Assembly (NCBI GenBank): GCA_036939755.1
Contig: JALLAZ010000136.1
Location: 1 to 21,461 of the forward strand
From: Stephanodiscus triporus
Lineage: Eukaryota; Bacillariophyta; Thalassiosirophyceae; Thalassiosirales; Thalassiosiraceae
Reading direction: 5' to 3'
Length of the DNA stretch: 21,461 bases
The position numbers and the translations under genes are program-made. This document shows positions 1 to 9,780 of the stretch, piece by piece (position 1 is the stretch's first letter; each line of letters starts with the position of its first letter). The notes beneath the pieces were generated by a model. It made no database searches and was not told the DNA's origin. It saw only the letters and a program-made list of their open reading frames with translations.

Positions 1-55
1 GGTAAAATCCAACGTTGCCATCGTTGGGCCCCGAGTTCGATTCTCGGCTGGCGCA
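1..55 (+). tRNA. tRNA-Gly(GCC), 3' portion (5' end outside window)
   Basis: The window opens inside a tRNA. A 5-bp anticodon stem (10-14 with 22-26) closes a seven-base loop whose central bases GCC at 17-19 decode glycine GGC/GGU. A four-base variable region follows, then a T-arm with a perfect 5-bp stem (31-35 with 43-47) and a TTCGATT loop. The acceptor 3' strand is 48-54, with discriminator A at 55. The 5' acceptor strand and most of the D-arm lie left of the window. No CCA is encoded, as usual for eukaryotic tRNAs. The MAPEG start codon lies only 77 bp downstream. Confidence 0.93.
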
Positions 56-132
56 AGTTGTGTAGTAACTTCTCTTTTTGATCTTTGGATCTTTTTATTC
101 GCACGATTCCTACAATAACACTAAAGAAAACC

Positions 133-597
133 ATGGCACAATCTATCTTCTCGATCAACGTCCCGTCCGACTACGGCTACGTCGTGCTCGCCGTCGGCGT
201 GGGATCGTTCGTGGTGCCGACCATGATGGGCGGGGCCGTCATGAAGGCGCGGAAGGAATTCGACGTCCAGTATCCCAACCTGTACGCCACGCCGGGCTAT
301 CACAAGCGCGCCGACGACTTCAACCGCGTCCAGCGCGGACATCAGAACATCTTCGAGTCCATATCGGGCGTGTCGATAATGACCCTCCTCGGTGGGTTGA
401 GGTACCCCCGTATCAACGCGGCGGGATTCGTCCTGTACCTCCTCGGGTCGCACCTATACGCGAAGGGGTACGCGGACAGGACCCTCGACGTCAAGATGGC
501 GAGGTACCAGCGCGGGGGCGGGATCAAGTGGATCGGGGTGCTGTGCTCCATGGTCTCGACCGTGTCGCTCGGCGGGTCGATGCTCGGCTGGTGGTGA
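133..597 (+). CDS. MAPEG-family microsomal glutathione S-transferase, MGST3-like
   Basis: This encodes a 154-residue integral membrane protein of the MAPEG superfamily (MGST3/LTC4 synthase/FLAP branch). Known members conjugate glutathione to lipophilic electrophiles or reduce lipid peroxides in the ER or envelope membranes. The visible signature is FNRVQRGHQN at residues 63-72, the hallmark motif of this branch. It is preceded by an E-x-x-V-x-YPNLYA stretch and followed by GG-x-x-YPRINA near residues 87-96. Four hydrophobic segments (about 15-35, 74-90, 95-113, 130-150) fit the four-helix fold, and the length is normal for the family. The frame is open 16 codons further up, but the ATG at 133 has a strong A-rich context (aaaaccATGG) and gives the canonical N-terminus. 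It is a single exon and GC-rich at third positions. It converges on the TRANK1-like locus. The exact substrate is not inferable. Confidence 0.92.
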   Translation: MAQSIFSINVPSDYGYVVLAVGVGSFVVPTMMGGAVMKARKEFDVQYPNLYATPGYHKRADDFNRVQRGHQNIFESISGVSIMTLLGGLRYPRINAAGFVLYLLGSHLYAKGYADRTLDVKMARYQRGGGIKWIGVLCSMVSTVSLGGSMLGWW

Positions 598-973
598 GGC
601 GAGGAGCGGGTGAGGTGGTGGTGGTGTGGTGATGTGGTGGTGTGGCGGTCGGTGGGGGTGGGGGGAAGGGGGGGGGGGCTGGGAGGCTGCTGAGAAGTCG
701 GGTGGCTCGCACGAGATATTGATGATGGGTTGTGTGTTCATTACATGGCGCTTCCATGATGCAGATTCAAGAGATCCCGAAAACATGCGCAAATCGCCAT
801 GATTGTATTTATTACATGGCTCGAGTGGAGGCCAGCGCATGTCAATGGCGGCGTGCGCATTTTAGCACAATAGGGAATCTTCTAAAAGGTTACTTTTCTT
901 GTCCAATCTGTTAAATACGCGCGAGGGAAGCAACTTACCAATATCGGTGGCGGCGTCGTGTAACGTTGTTCTT
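598..973. other. Intergenic spacer with G-rich tract between convergent genes
   Basis: No gene is supported here. Positions 600-690 on the plus strand are strongly G-rich: GGT/GTG repeats, then runs of five to ten G, just after the MAPEG stop. They would be transcribed into its 3' UTR and could form a quadruplex. The rest is AT-richer and holds the left copy of a dispersed repeat (911-963). The short open frames are not conserved-looking. Confidence 0.6.
911..963 (+). repeat. Direct repeat copy A (partner at 9612-9672)
   Basis: A 53-bp segment beginning TTAAATACGCGCGAGGG and ending GGCGGCGTCGTGTAA. It recurs in the same orientation at 9612-9672 with a few indels. It lies just beyond the last open codon of the TRANK1-like locus and about 315 bp past the MAPEG stop. 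The sequence around it is not shared, so the repeat is discrete. Its function is unknown: it could be a dispersed regulatory element or a footprint of insertion or duplication of the block between the copies. Confidence 0.7.
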
Positions 974-3900
974 TCATCTCAGCACCTCACAACTATGAAT
1001 TGTCGAACGAATCTTGGATATGAAACATCGTTCCAATTCCTCTTTCGCATGAGGGGAGACAAATGAGCTGATTGAGTAGAAGATATTGAGGACCTCAAAC
1101 AACAGACCCTCCGTTGTAAGTGATTCCATCATCTGGGCACCTTTCACCTCAAAAATGGACTGGTCGTTGACGTCATTGCTTGGATGTCGTTGTTGTTGCA
1201 GCGGGACAAGATCTAACCGAAATTTTATGCTTAGACGGTGTGCCCTCGCCTTTGCGGCAAGCTCGTGGTTGCCTGCTTGCTCAAAGCACTAAATCGACCA
1301 ATCAAGCGAGCGATGCGCCTGTTCTAAACCAAGCTCAGCAGACTCGGCCATCTCGGCATTGTTAAACCCATCAATGAGAAACTCATCGGCAGTCATGGAC
1401 ATTGACTCGATGTCATTGATGTTGTTCCGTGTTGCTAAAGCACCTGAGAAACGGTGTCCCTCATGCCTCCCAGCTGCAGGTCCAACTTTCTTCACCGATG
1501 ATGTTGTTAGCCATCGCACAATCGCATCACCGGCTATTGATGAAGAGGTTTCGACGAAGAATAGTCGTTCGATGAATCGCGTTATACCCGTGTACAGAAG
1601 CTTCAGCTGCGTTCCAACAAGTGGATGCTTGACTTCAAAGTCTAGGCCTTCTCGATTCAACAATAGAACCCGCCATGGCTTATGAAGATATGATGGGAGC
1701 TCTTGAAAAAAGTTTAATATCATCACGCTCTTAAACTCGAGTCCCTTCGCTTCCCGGATGCCATACACCAGTTTGTAATCTTCGAGAGCCTGTCGCCAGT
1801 AGTGTGACGACTCGTCGTGAACACTAACAACGGTACCTTTCAGTTTGTCTGACAGATGGAGGGCAAGCTGCTTCGTGTTCACGGTGTGTAGCACGCCTGG
1901 CCTAGACCCCTGGAAGAGACCACGGTCCTTCATTAATTGCTTCGCACTGCCTGGAAAGTACTTGAAAAGGACATCCAGGAATGCTGCCGCCGAGTTCAAA
2001 ATCCCGGCGTGGCTTCGAAAGTTGACGTTGACGGTCTTCGGTTTTTGTGGGACAAGATCACGTCGATCACTGCCGGCGACAAAGTATCCAATGCTTCGAA
2101 TTTCCTCGAACCGAAACTCAGTGCCCTCAACCACACTCTGGGCAGAGTCTCCGGCCAAGAAGAGACCGCCAGGCCCGCCCAGATAAAAGAAAACTAGACA
2201 CTCAATCTGAGTATAGTCTTGAATTTCATCGACGTAGACCCTGCTCCTTCTGACCCGATCTAACGAAGCAGAGTCAACCCTCTTGGATTCATCAAATCTC
2301 AGCAGTAAATGGCGAACACGATCAAAATCGTCCCACAGCCCCAATTCGTTCTTGAATTTTTCGTACAACAAAAACTCGTCATATACGTGTTCTCGAAGAT
2401 GAACTGGAATCCTGCATCGATTCTTGCCAAGTATCTCTACAGCAGAAAAACTGTCCCTGGGTAGGATCCCATCAGAACTTTGAAAGGCCTCATGCGATCC
2501 CTTGATGAATGTCCTGATGACTGTGCAAAAGGAGAGCAAAGTATGTTATAAGCCCATTTAAACAAATCGAGTATAGAGGGGGAAAGCAATCTCACCTGTC
2601 CATGCAATTAATGCGCTAACCTCTTTGGTTGAATGAGCAGCGTAAACGTCGTGAAACTCCTGTCGAAACCTTTGAAAATCTATCCTTTGGCTAGGAAGAA
2701 AGTGCCTGTCCTTTCCCTTTCCCGCTATATGAGGTATTGTGGTGTCGATGTCGCGTATCATCTCTTCAAACGTCTGAAAAGTGCTATGCTCGTTTATGCC
2801 TGCAGTCTCCGATACATACCTGCAGAGCCTCTTCGACCTAGCAACAAAGAGCTGAGAAAAAGTTGGATCTTGGCCATACTTCTGTCGGTCATATTCAATG
2901 CGATTACATATGCAGACCGTCTGCAGAGAGCGATAAGAAGACTGAAGTCAAAACGGCATTGAGGAAATTCTTTAATTATTAATAAAAATCTCACTCACCT
3001 TTCCTGTACCTGAACGACCTAGAACCAACACTGTTCCGTCTGCCTCAACAACATCACGCTCTTCTTCCGTCAAGTGAAGTCTTGGAGTCCAATTATCATT
3101 GGTAATTTCGCTGATGCTGTGGAACTTCACTTCGTACAGCTTCAATGACACATTACCAAACACATCAAGTAGTACTCTTTCCTTCTGAGTCGACTGATGC
3201 AGCAAATTGTCATTTCGGAGGTCAGAAATCAACGACTCTGGCAGTTGTTGACGGGCAGTTCGACTTTTGGATTCATCAATCAACCTCATGAGGCAAGATG
3301 AGGCGGGACACTTCTTTGTGCTTTGCGACAAACCAGACAACAATGTTGTCACCTTCCTGCGTCCACAGGATGCGGAAACCTGATTTTTGTTCGAGGTAAG
3401 TCTCAAAAATGAGTGCCTCCGAACCCTTCAGGTGCTTTTGGAGTATGCGACTTCGTTCTCCACAGGCCAGCTGCTGCATGCGACGGACAAAGAAGGTTTT
3501 GTACTTTGGATCACCTTGTCTTAAGATTTTAACTACATGACTGAGCAGAGGTGTGTTTAGACGGAGGAAAGAATCGTCGCATAAATTAATTCATACCTTA
3601 GCTCATATTGGGACTTACCTTGTCATTTGGAATGTCAACCATGATACTCTATCATCCATAGTGCCGTCAATGACATCCAAAGAACGATCAACTGAACTTG
3701 GTAACACTTCACGATCGTTATTGCTGACATGTCATCATAATCTTTCATTTGCAATGCGCAATCCAAAGATTTGCTAAGAAGTTCGTCGGTATCACCAAAA
3801 TAGCAATCATCATGCATGCACTCTGTGTGGTTTATGTTGGATACTCTCTCTCGAATGGAGGACCAATTGGGTGCAATCTGGGTGAAATCATGATCGGAGT

Positions 3901-6900
3901 AGACCAAATGCCCCCAAACTGCATGAAATTGCTGAGAAACTTCAAGTCGCTGTAAAAGCGCGACTCCGTAAATTTTACGAACTGAATGCCCTCGATACTT
4001 TCTTTGGATGATTGTCTTTGCACACGCCAACCTCTGTCGCTTACGGATGGCCAGCATGCGACGATGATGTCGCTGCACGAAGGTCACAATTGTTTGTCTT
4101 GCTTGATGCTCAACGATCCATTTAGTTGAGGATGCAGCTTGGGCTGTCTTTGCAATCTCCAATACACTTCTACCCTGACCATCCTTTGAATTAACATCCA
4201 TTCCTTTGGTTACAATTAGCCACTCGAGCAAGTCAACGCGATCGTATGCCGAACTGAGATGGGTAAGCAAAAGCCCACCACGGTAGCGGGCATGAACTGA
4301 CAATCCACCGTGTTCAATAACATCTTGAATATCTTTCAGAGACCCACCATTAATGAGAACATTGAACTGAGACCAATTATGAAGCTGTCTCTTCCCTAAT
4401 TCAAGGAATTGTTCCATGAAATCATTTCCTTTGAGAGAGTATAAATTTGGTGCCATGTTCTGGATATCTACTCCCTGGTCAGCAATTTCACCTAACCATT
4501 TCAGTACTCTTCGTTCTAAGTCGTCAGTTTTCTTGCTCCTGCCAAAATTATGACCAAATTCCTCAACAATTGCCTTGCATAGAGCTTGCATGTTCACTTG
4601 ATGATTAACCGGCTCAAGATTCAAGGCTTCAAATGCATTCTGTAGTAGACCAACAAAACGACCCATCCAATCAATAGAGTAACAAAAAGTCGACACAAGG
4701 ATTTCTGCGGCGTATAGAATATCATCGTGTGAATATTCGAATTTTTCAACAAGCACTAGCAGAGTCTTTAGATCCTTGTTAGTGTTGGTGTCCGAATCAA
4801 ACAGGAAGTTTCCATAACCATTCAGGACGGCACAAACTAGTGAATGTCTTGCGTAGGCTTGACGCCCGTCATAATCATCGCATGAAAAAGTATCATCCTT
4901 GACAGGATGAGCACCGTGCGATTCAAGCAATTGGATTATATCACGAGATCTGCAGGCTTCACCAAACCCAAGCATAGCTTCCCAAAGGTGATCATTTGCA
5001 TTTGAAAGCAGTCCTACACCACGAAGAAAGATATCGAGAATTCTTGAATGGCCATAAAAAGCTGCCAGCCTCACTACTTCAAGCTCCATAACTGCTGTCC
5101 TCCCTTGCATGTTTCTCAAGCAGTATTCAATTAGCTCGGAGAAGCCTTCAGTTGCAAGTACAATGTGTATGCGGGCGAGTTTGTCATGACGTTTCCCAGT
5201 GAAATATAACTGCTTGTACAAAGTATGTTCAAATGGATAATCGAAACGAATGTACGCAAGCATGTCAATTGGTTTAGTGAGCCAATCCATACTGGAACAA
5301 TCATAATTGTAGCCTGATTCAGCATATCCTTCATCAATCAAATACTTCTTCACTGCGGCACCGATTCGAAGAATTGTGTCAAGTTCATTAGGACTTCCTC
5401 CATGGTTGATAAGGCTTCGAAACGAATCGTCCGAGATGAGTGCCATTTCTACTAATAACACAACACGCAGCACCAATGCTCTTATTTCGAGCAGATGATC
5501 GCCTTCGCAAAACGCTGATTTCAATAAGAAGTTTCAATTCAGAGGGTCGACGCATTTAATTTCGTTGAACCACCTTAGCTGCAAATAATCGGCAAGATCA
5601 CAGTATCCTTTACTCGCTGCGAATGAAAGGAGTTCATCACGATTCAATATCCGACTAAGTTGTTCTTGGTCTGCTTTTGGATTTGTCTCATTGCTCCTCC
5701 AAAAGTCATATCGAAGGTGGCAAACTCGATGACCTTGATCCTTCGCGAAATAAAGTCAAGTGCAAAGCCACAAACTAAAGCTTCGATCAGGGAACCTGCT
5801 GCAACATTTACAGAGAATTTCCCCGAGTGAGTATCCCAACGGACCCGCTTCATCAAAATTAACAAACCCGCATTCAGTATCAAGGCATTTGGAAGTTATG
5901 ACGAAGCTTTTCATTGATTCCGACATCACGTGAGGCACGTTTACAAGTTGGAGCAGCTTCTTAATGTTTTTTTCAAGAGCACGCGGCTTATCTCTTTCTT
6001 TCGCCCACTCTTGGGCAATTTTATGCTGCGATTTCTTCGCATAATCTTCCGGCAGCTTTCCATTGCCATCCTCGGTCCTAACTTTCAAAGCCAACAATAA
6101 TTCAACAAGGAGGATATGGCCTTGTATAGCCGCAATGTGCACCGCAAAAGCATTCTGAAAGGGCTTACGTCGACATTCGTCCATATTGAGACTTTGCCAA
6201 ACTGGTTGGGTGTGGAGCCATGCAACGATTTCAATTCTTCCCATAAATGCACTAAAATGAAGCAAGTTCCAACCGTCCCACGATTGAGCTGGTGCCACAA
6301 ATGACTCACAAATCCACTGAACAGACTGAAGGTTGTCATATTCAACTGCAGCAAAACACAAAAAGTGTTTGGTAGATATGGAAGAAGGGATGCGACCACT
6401 TTTGAGGAACTGTAACTTTGATGCATTCTTCGTACAAAAGACTATGTTTGATGACGCGCTTGATTCAACCTGGACCAGGCCTCGGTCAACCATGAATCTA
6501 AGGACCCCACATTGGCGGTGTCTTATAGCTTCAAGCACGTTTAGCTCAATTCTAGGCTGTCGAGTCAGTAAGTATTTCAATATCTGCAACCTTCCTTGCA
6601 AATTGTCATCGTCTTCAAGTACACTAATCTTGTTATTCCATATAAGTTTGTCGCCATCTTTGCACTCTTCTTCGCAAATCCTTTTCAGGTGTGATAGCCA
6701 CGAATGGCATTTATCAGGATCGCAAGAAACTGCATGCTTGCGAAGATCACGAAAATAATAGCGGCTCTCATCACATTGCCTTGTTGAACGGTACGATTTC
6801 CTATTATCGCCAACAATGCAGGCTGTGGCAATATCTACTTGACGCCAGTCATTGTTTGATGAATTAGACCCCCCATTACTGATTTCAGAGAGTTCGGGCT

Positions 6901-8602
6901 GGATGTATTCATTCCTATTCTCATTTGACCAGCAGGTGTAGGTTTTGTTGAGAAATAGTCTGTTGTCTGCATCATATAGTAGAGAGAATAGTCTGAAGAA
7001 GCCTTTTAGGACAAATTGATGAAAGGGGAAACATTCACGCCCATTACGATCGGAGTGTTCCTGCCAATCAAGCAAAAAACGCGCCAAAAGTTTGGCATGA
7101 TGTGATGCATCTCCTCCTTGGAGCGCTAACATTGAATCCATATGGAATAAATCCTCCTCTGACTCACTATAACAACCTGATATCGCAATCCATTGACGAT
7201 TCAATGTGAGGAACGAGATAAAGGAGTCAAAGATGCATTGCATGATGACGTCCTTAGCGTCCTTCACTGACTCTGCCAACGAGCTAAGTTTATCCGTAGG
7301 AAATCTACGATTAGATTTGCTGAGTTCCCATGCCAGACCACTGTTTGGCGACAGCGCAGCATCAAAAGCATGTGAATCTCTACGACGAACAAGTATTTGT
7401 AGCCAGGTTTCGTCGTTATTGTTCAATGACGTTGTCAAATTCAGTTTATAATGAAAAAGATCAAGTTTCCAATCAGGGATTGGATTCATGATGCTAAATC
7501 TCCCCGCTTCTTTAATGAAGCGAGCGGCTTGAGATGAAGATGCAATCTTGTGGAGAAAATTGTTTCCCGAGTCGTCTTTGATGTGAAGGTCATCAATGTT
7601 GCAGTCATGCTGGAGCCATGACAAAGCATTATAGCTGGCACACTCTAGCGCTTTAGCCATTACCAAACCACTGAATGTAGTGACATCAATATTGTAAGTA
7701 GTGGTGAGATAGATGAGATGGCTTCGACTACAGTCAAGTTCAATCGCCTCAAATAACCTGCTTCTTGGGTCAGCATTCTTTCGTGTAATATGTTCATCGT
7801 CATCCTTGATGACATGGCACGAATATTGTTTCCCCGCGATGTCAAATGAGCATGTATATGCTGCATAATATTCGAGACCAGTGACGTCAACCGCACTAAC
7901 AGTCCCTTTGTGCCAAGATAATTTGTTCTTGAGTTGGGCTGCAGACTTCCCCGTTGCTGTAGCAAGCCCCACATTAAAGACCACACTTTCCCCCACCTCA
8001 AACCTGAAAGAAGATTGGTGCTTTATGATGCAACCATCATCATCATAAGGGGCTCCAGCGCATTCATATTCGTAGCGAGGGTCATTATCTACGTGTTTGC
8101 ATTTGTAGCGAGGGACGTCATCTTCGGGTTTTTGAGGAATAGGCATTCCTTGAATGGTAATCTCTCCTATCGGCCAGAGATAAGTGATGGTGCTTGGTAT
8201 CCATCCATAATTTGTCTTACACAGTACACGATCTCCAAGGTTGAATCTGAGCGTTAGATCGCAGAAGTCTGGGTATACTTTTTCTCCTTTTGAAACTTCA
8301 ATCAAGGCGCTGTGACTGTGATTACCATCCATCATCGATTGCAGCGATAAGATATACACCGACTTAGCATCAACGCGTTTGACGATACCCCTGTATGAAT
8401 AAGGATTTTTGCCATCTCTCCAACTGTGTTCATCGTGAAACCAGACCCGATCCCCGATGAAGAATTCTCGTTCCCGTTGCTCGGGAGCAACATTTGGCTC
8501 GTCGCGATCGAGACCTTCCAGCTGCTGTTCCCGCCTCTCCTGCAATCGCTCCTTGTGATTGCTTCCGACGGCCGCCCCCCTTTTCCTACTTTTCTTTCCC
8601 AT
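974..8602 (-). pseudogene. TRANK1-like ankyrin/IQ/UvrD-type (SF1) helicase gene, disrupted
   Basis: This is a giant gene whose exons, read through lesions, would encode about 2,465 residues. Exons are 8602-3619, 3540-2999, 2920-2596 and 2520-974. The three introns (3541-3618, 2921-2998, 2521-2595) have GT-AG ends and are 75-78 nt. The order is: a basic N-terminus; two GDRV-type beta-rich modules (residues about 48-60 and 118-140); ankyrin-like repeats; an IQ motif (about 3975-4035); then the SF1 helicase. The helicase shows Walker A GRSGTGK|T split by intron 2, VYVDEIQD (motif II), LFLAGDSAQ (III), NFRSH (IV), EAKGLEF (V) and YTGITR (VI). TRANK1/UvrD-like proteins are large and of unclear function. 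Lesions: in-frame TGA at 5756-5758 and 5534-5536, TAG at 1289-1291, and frameshifts near 3718-3724 and 3291-3306. Family-like sequence resumes after each. Motifs and splice sites are intact, so decay is recent, or some lesions are assembly errors. The N-terminal 948 codons remain open and could still be expressed. The locus is AT-richer than its neighbours. Confidence 0.85.
5759..8602 (-). other. Uninterrupted N-terminal 948-codon segment of the TRANK1-like locus
   Basis: From the ATG at 8602 (context agaatATGG) the frame stays open for 948 codons to the TGA at 5756-5758. It starts with a lysine/arginine-rich stretch and a charged coiled-coil-like region (about residues 17-45). Two modules follow, with GDRVWF and GDRVLC motifs and aromatic/Gly-rich strands, then a third strand cluster around VGESVVFNVG. 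Later the frame carries ankyrin-type helices such as NLLHFSAFMGRIEIVAWL and AVHIAAIQGHILLVELLL near the C-terminal end. The GDRV modules resemble those that precede ankyrin repeats in algal TRANK-like proteins. They look like an SH3/Tudor-type barrel, but this is inference. The segment may persist as a truncated protein without the helicase. Confidence 0.6.
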
Positions 8603-8958
8603 ATTCTACTATTTTTTTTCGGGGTGGGGGGGGGAATATTCGTCAACACAGAACGACGCAATATTATTCCTGTACTGTCAATGCTCTCGGCTCTCGGCCG
8701 ACTATCGCGAATACCTGTCGGCAGAGGAGAAGAGACGCGCTTCGCAAGGAAAAGGCATGGGCTCAGCTGGACTCTCCGCCTTCCCCTCGGGCCTCGGGCT
8801 ACTATGAGAGACGTGTGAGGGTTATGATTTTGGGCGCGAAGTGTCAACCGTGGTTGACGGCAGGAAAGGTTAACATATTATGTTGTATGGTACTATTCCT
8901 ACGTGAAATAACTTCCCGCTAGGTGTCAGAATCCGAATCCCCAGCCTACCATATATTA
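8603..8958. other. 5' flank of the TRANK1-like locus
   Basis: This 356-bp stretch upstream of the TRANK1-like ATG has no supported gene. It starts with an AT-rich leader followed by a run of G on the plus strand (about 8619-8634). The overlapping open frames on both strands read as low-quality peptides. It presumably contains the former promoter, but no recognisable motif stands out. The MITE begins at its far edge. Confidence 0.5.
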
Positions 8959-9260
8959 AGACCGGTAAAGTTAAAACGTGACATTGAGTGTTTTGGCGGG
9001 AGCGAAAAATAAAACCGGACAGACCGTGAAAGGTTGCGGCAATTTGTAAAAATCTTCGCTACGAATGATTTTCTGCAAAAATGGACAATTCCGTTGTGTT
9101 GCCCGACTCATTTCGCGTCAGAATGATACTTGACACTTAAATGCTACGAAGAGTTATTGCACTCAAATCCGTTGGGGAACATCAAACCCTCGCCAAACTT
9201 CTTCGTCCGTCAAACGCTCCCGCCAAAACACTCAATGTCACGTTTTAACTTTACCAGTCT
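8959..9260. mobile_element. 302-bp MITE with 46-bp TIRs and TTA target-site duplication
   Basis: The two ends are inverted copies of each other. The left end 8959-9004 starts AGACCGGTAAAG and runs to GGCGGGAGCG. The complement of 9215-9260 starts AGACTGGTAAAG and runs to the same inner motif. The two 46-bp ends match at 45 positions, and similarity stops abruptly inside. The element is flanked by TTA on both sides (8956-8958 and 9261-9263), a 3-bp duplication characteristic of PIF/Harbinger-type transposition. The 210-bp interior has no coding potential, so this is a non-autonomous miniature element. Near-identical TIRs imply recent mobility. It lies between the TRANK1-like 5' end and the P0 3' end. 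Assignment to Harbinger rests on the TSD only. Confidence 0.88.
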
Positions 9261-9263
9261 TTA

Positions 9264-9611
9264 TTATCTAATTCCCGGACGAGTATCGTACGTACATATT
9301 CTCTAATAATAGAGATGACAGGTCTAACGTGAGGGGCACCCTGCCTCCTTAACGACTTGGGAAGGAAATGCAAGTATTAATCATATGTGTGACACAGGTC
9401 CAGAATTCGTATCATTGGCTTCGTGATAATTGAATCGATTCTCTCAATATCCCCACTGTGATAGTGATAGAGCAAAGTGTTTGAATTCCGAGAATAGACG
9501 TCATTCAAACACTCTGTGCTGTTCTGTACGACGATATTGCACAGTATATATTGCGCTATCTTTCTCTCTGGATGCTCTATCTTATTCACAGCAAATTTGT
9601 AACTGTGTTTC
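9264..9611. other. Intergenic region, no gene recognised
   Basis: This AT-rich spacer lies between the MITE and the right copy of the direct repeat. A 78-codon minus-strand open frame (9377-9613) has no recognisable motif or favourable codon use and is not called. Nothing else stands out. Confidence 0.5.
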
Positions 9612-9672
9612 ATTAATACGCGCGAGGGGAAGCAAACTACAAACTACCAAATATCGGGGGCGGCGCGTGTAA
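9612..9672 (+). repeat. Direct repeat copy B (partner at 911-963)
   Basis: This 61-bp copy begins ATTAATACGCGCGAGGGG and ends GGGGGCGGCGCGTGTAA, colinear with the segment at 911-963. Differences are a one-base longer G run, an extra eight or nine bases in the middle (an ACTACAA-like duplication) and a one-base deletion near the end. It lies about 110 bp beyond the P0 stop codon, in the P0 3' flank. With copy A it brackets the whole TRANK1-like locus plus MITE. Confidence 0.7.
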
Positions 9673-9780
9673 GATCAAATAAGGTATTCGATTTTGACTT
9701 CCTCTCTCTTATTCCTCGCTCTATCAATCAGCGACGGCAACATGGGCGCGCACTCGAGATCCCATCGTGCTCTTTGCGGT

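Noticed and set aside
732..914. 60-codon open frame between MAPEG and the TRANK1-like locus
   Set aside because: It is short, AT-rich, lacks motifs and reads as random sequence.
5521..5760. Introns that would remove the two TGA codons
   Set aside because: I tested the GT donors and AG acceptors I could see nearby (for example GTAAAT near 5808 and GTGGTT near 5573). Those that skip a stop break the frame of the following ankyrin-like sequence.
8332..8922. Several overlapping open frames around the TRANK1-like start on both strands
   Set aside because: They overlap the real N-terminal exon or its leader and have no motif support.
911..9672. Direct repeats as LTRs of a retrotransposon
   Set aside because: The copies are too short, carry no TG...CA ends, primer site or polypurine tract, and no gag or pol sequence lies between them.
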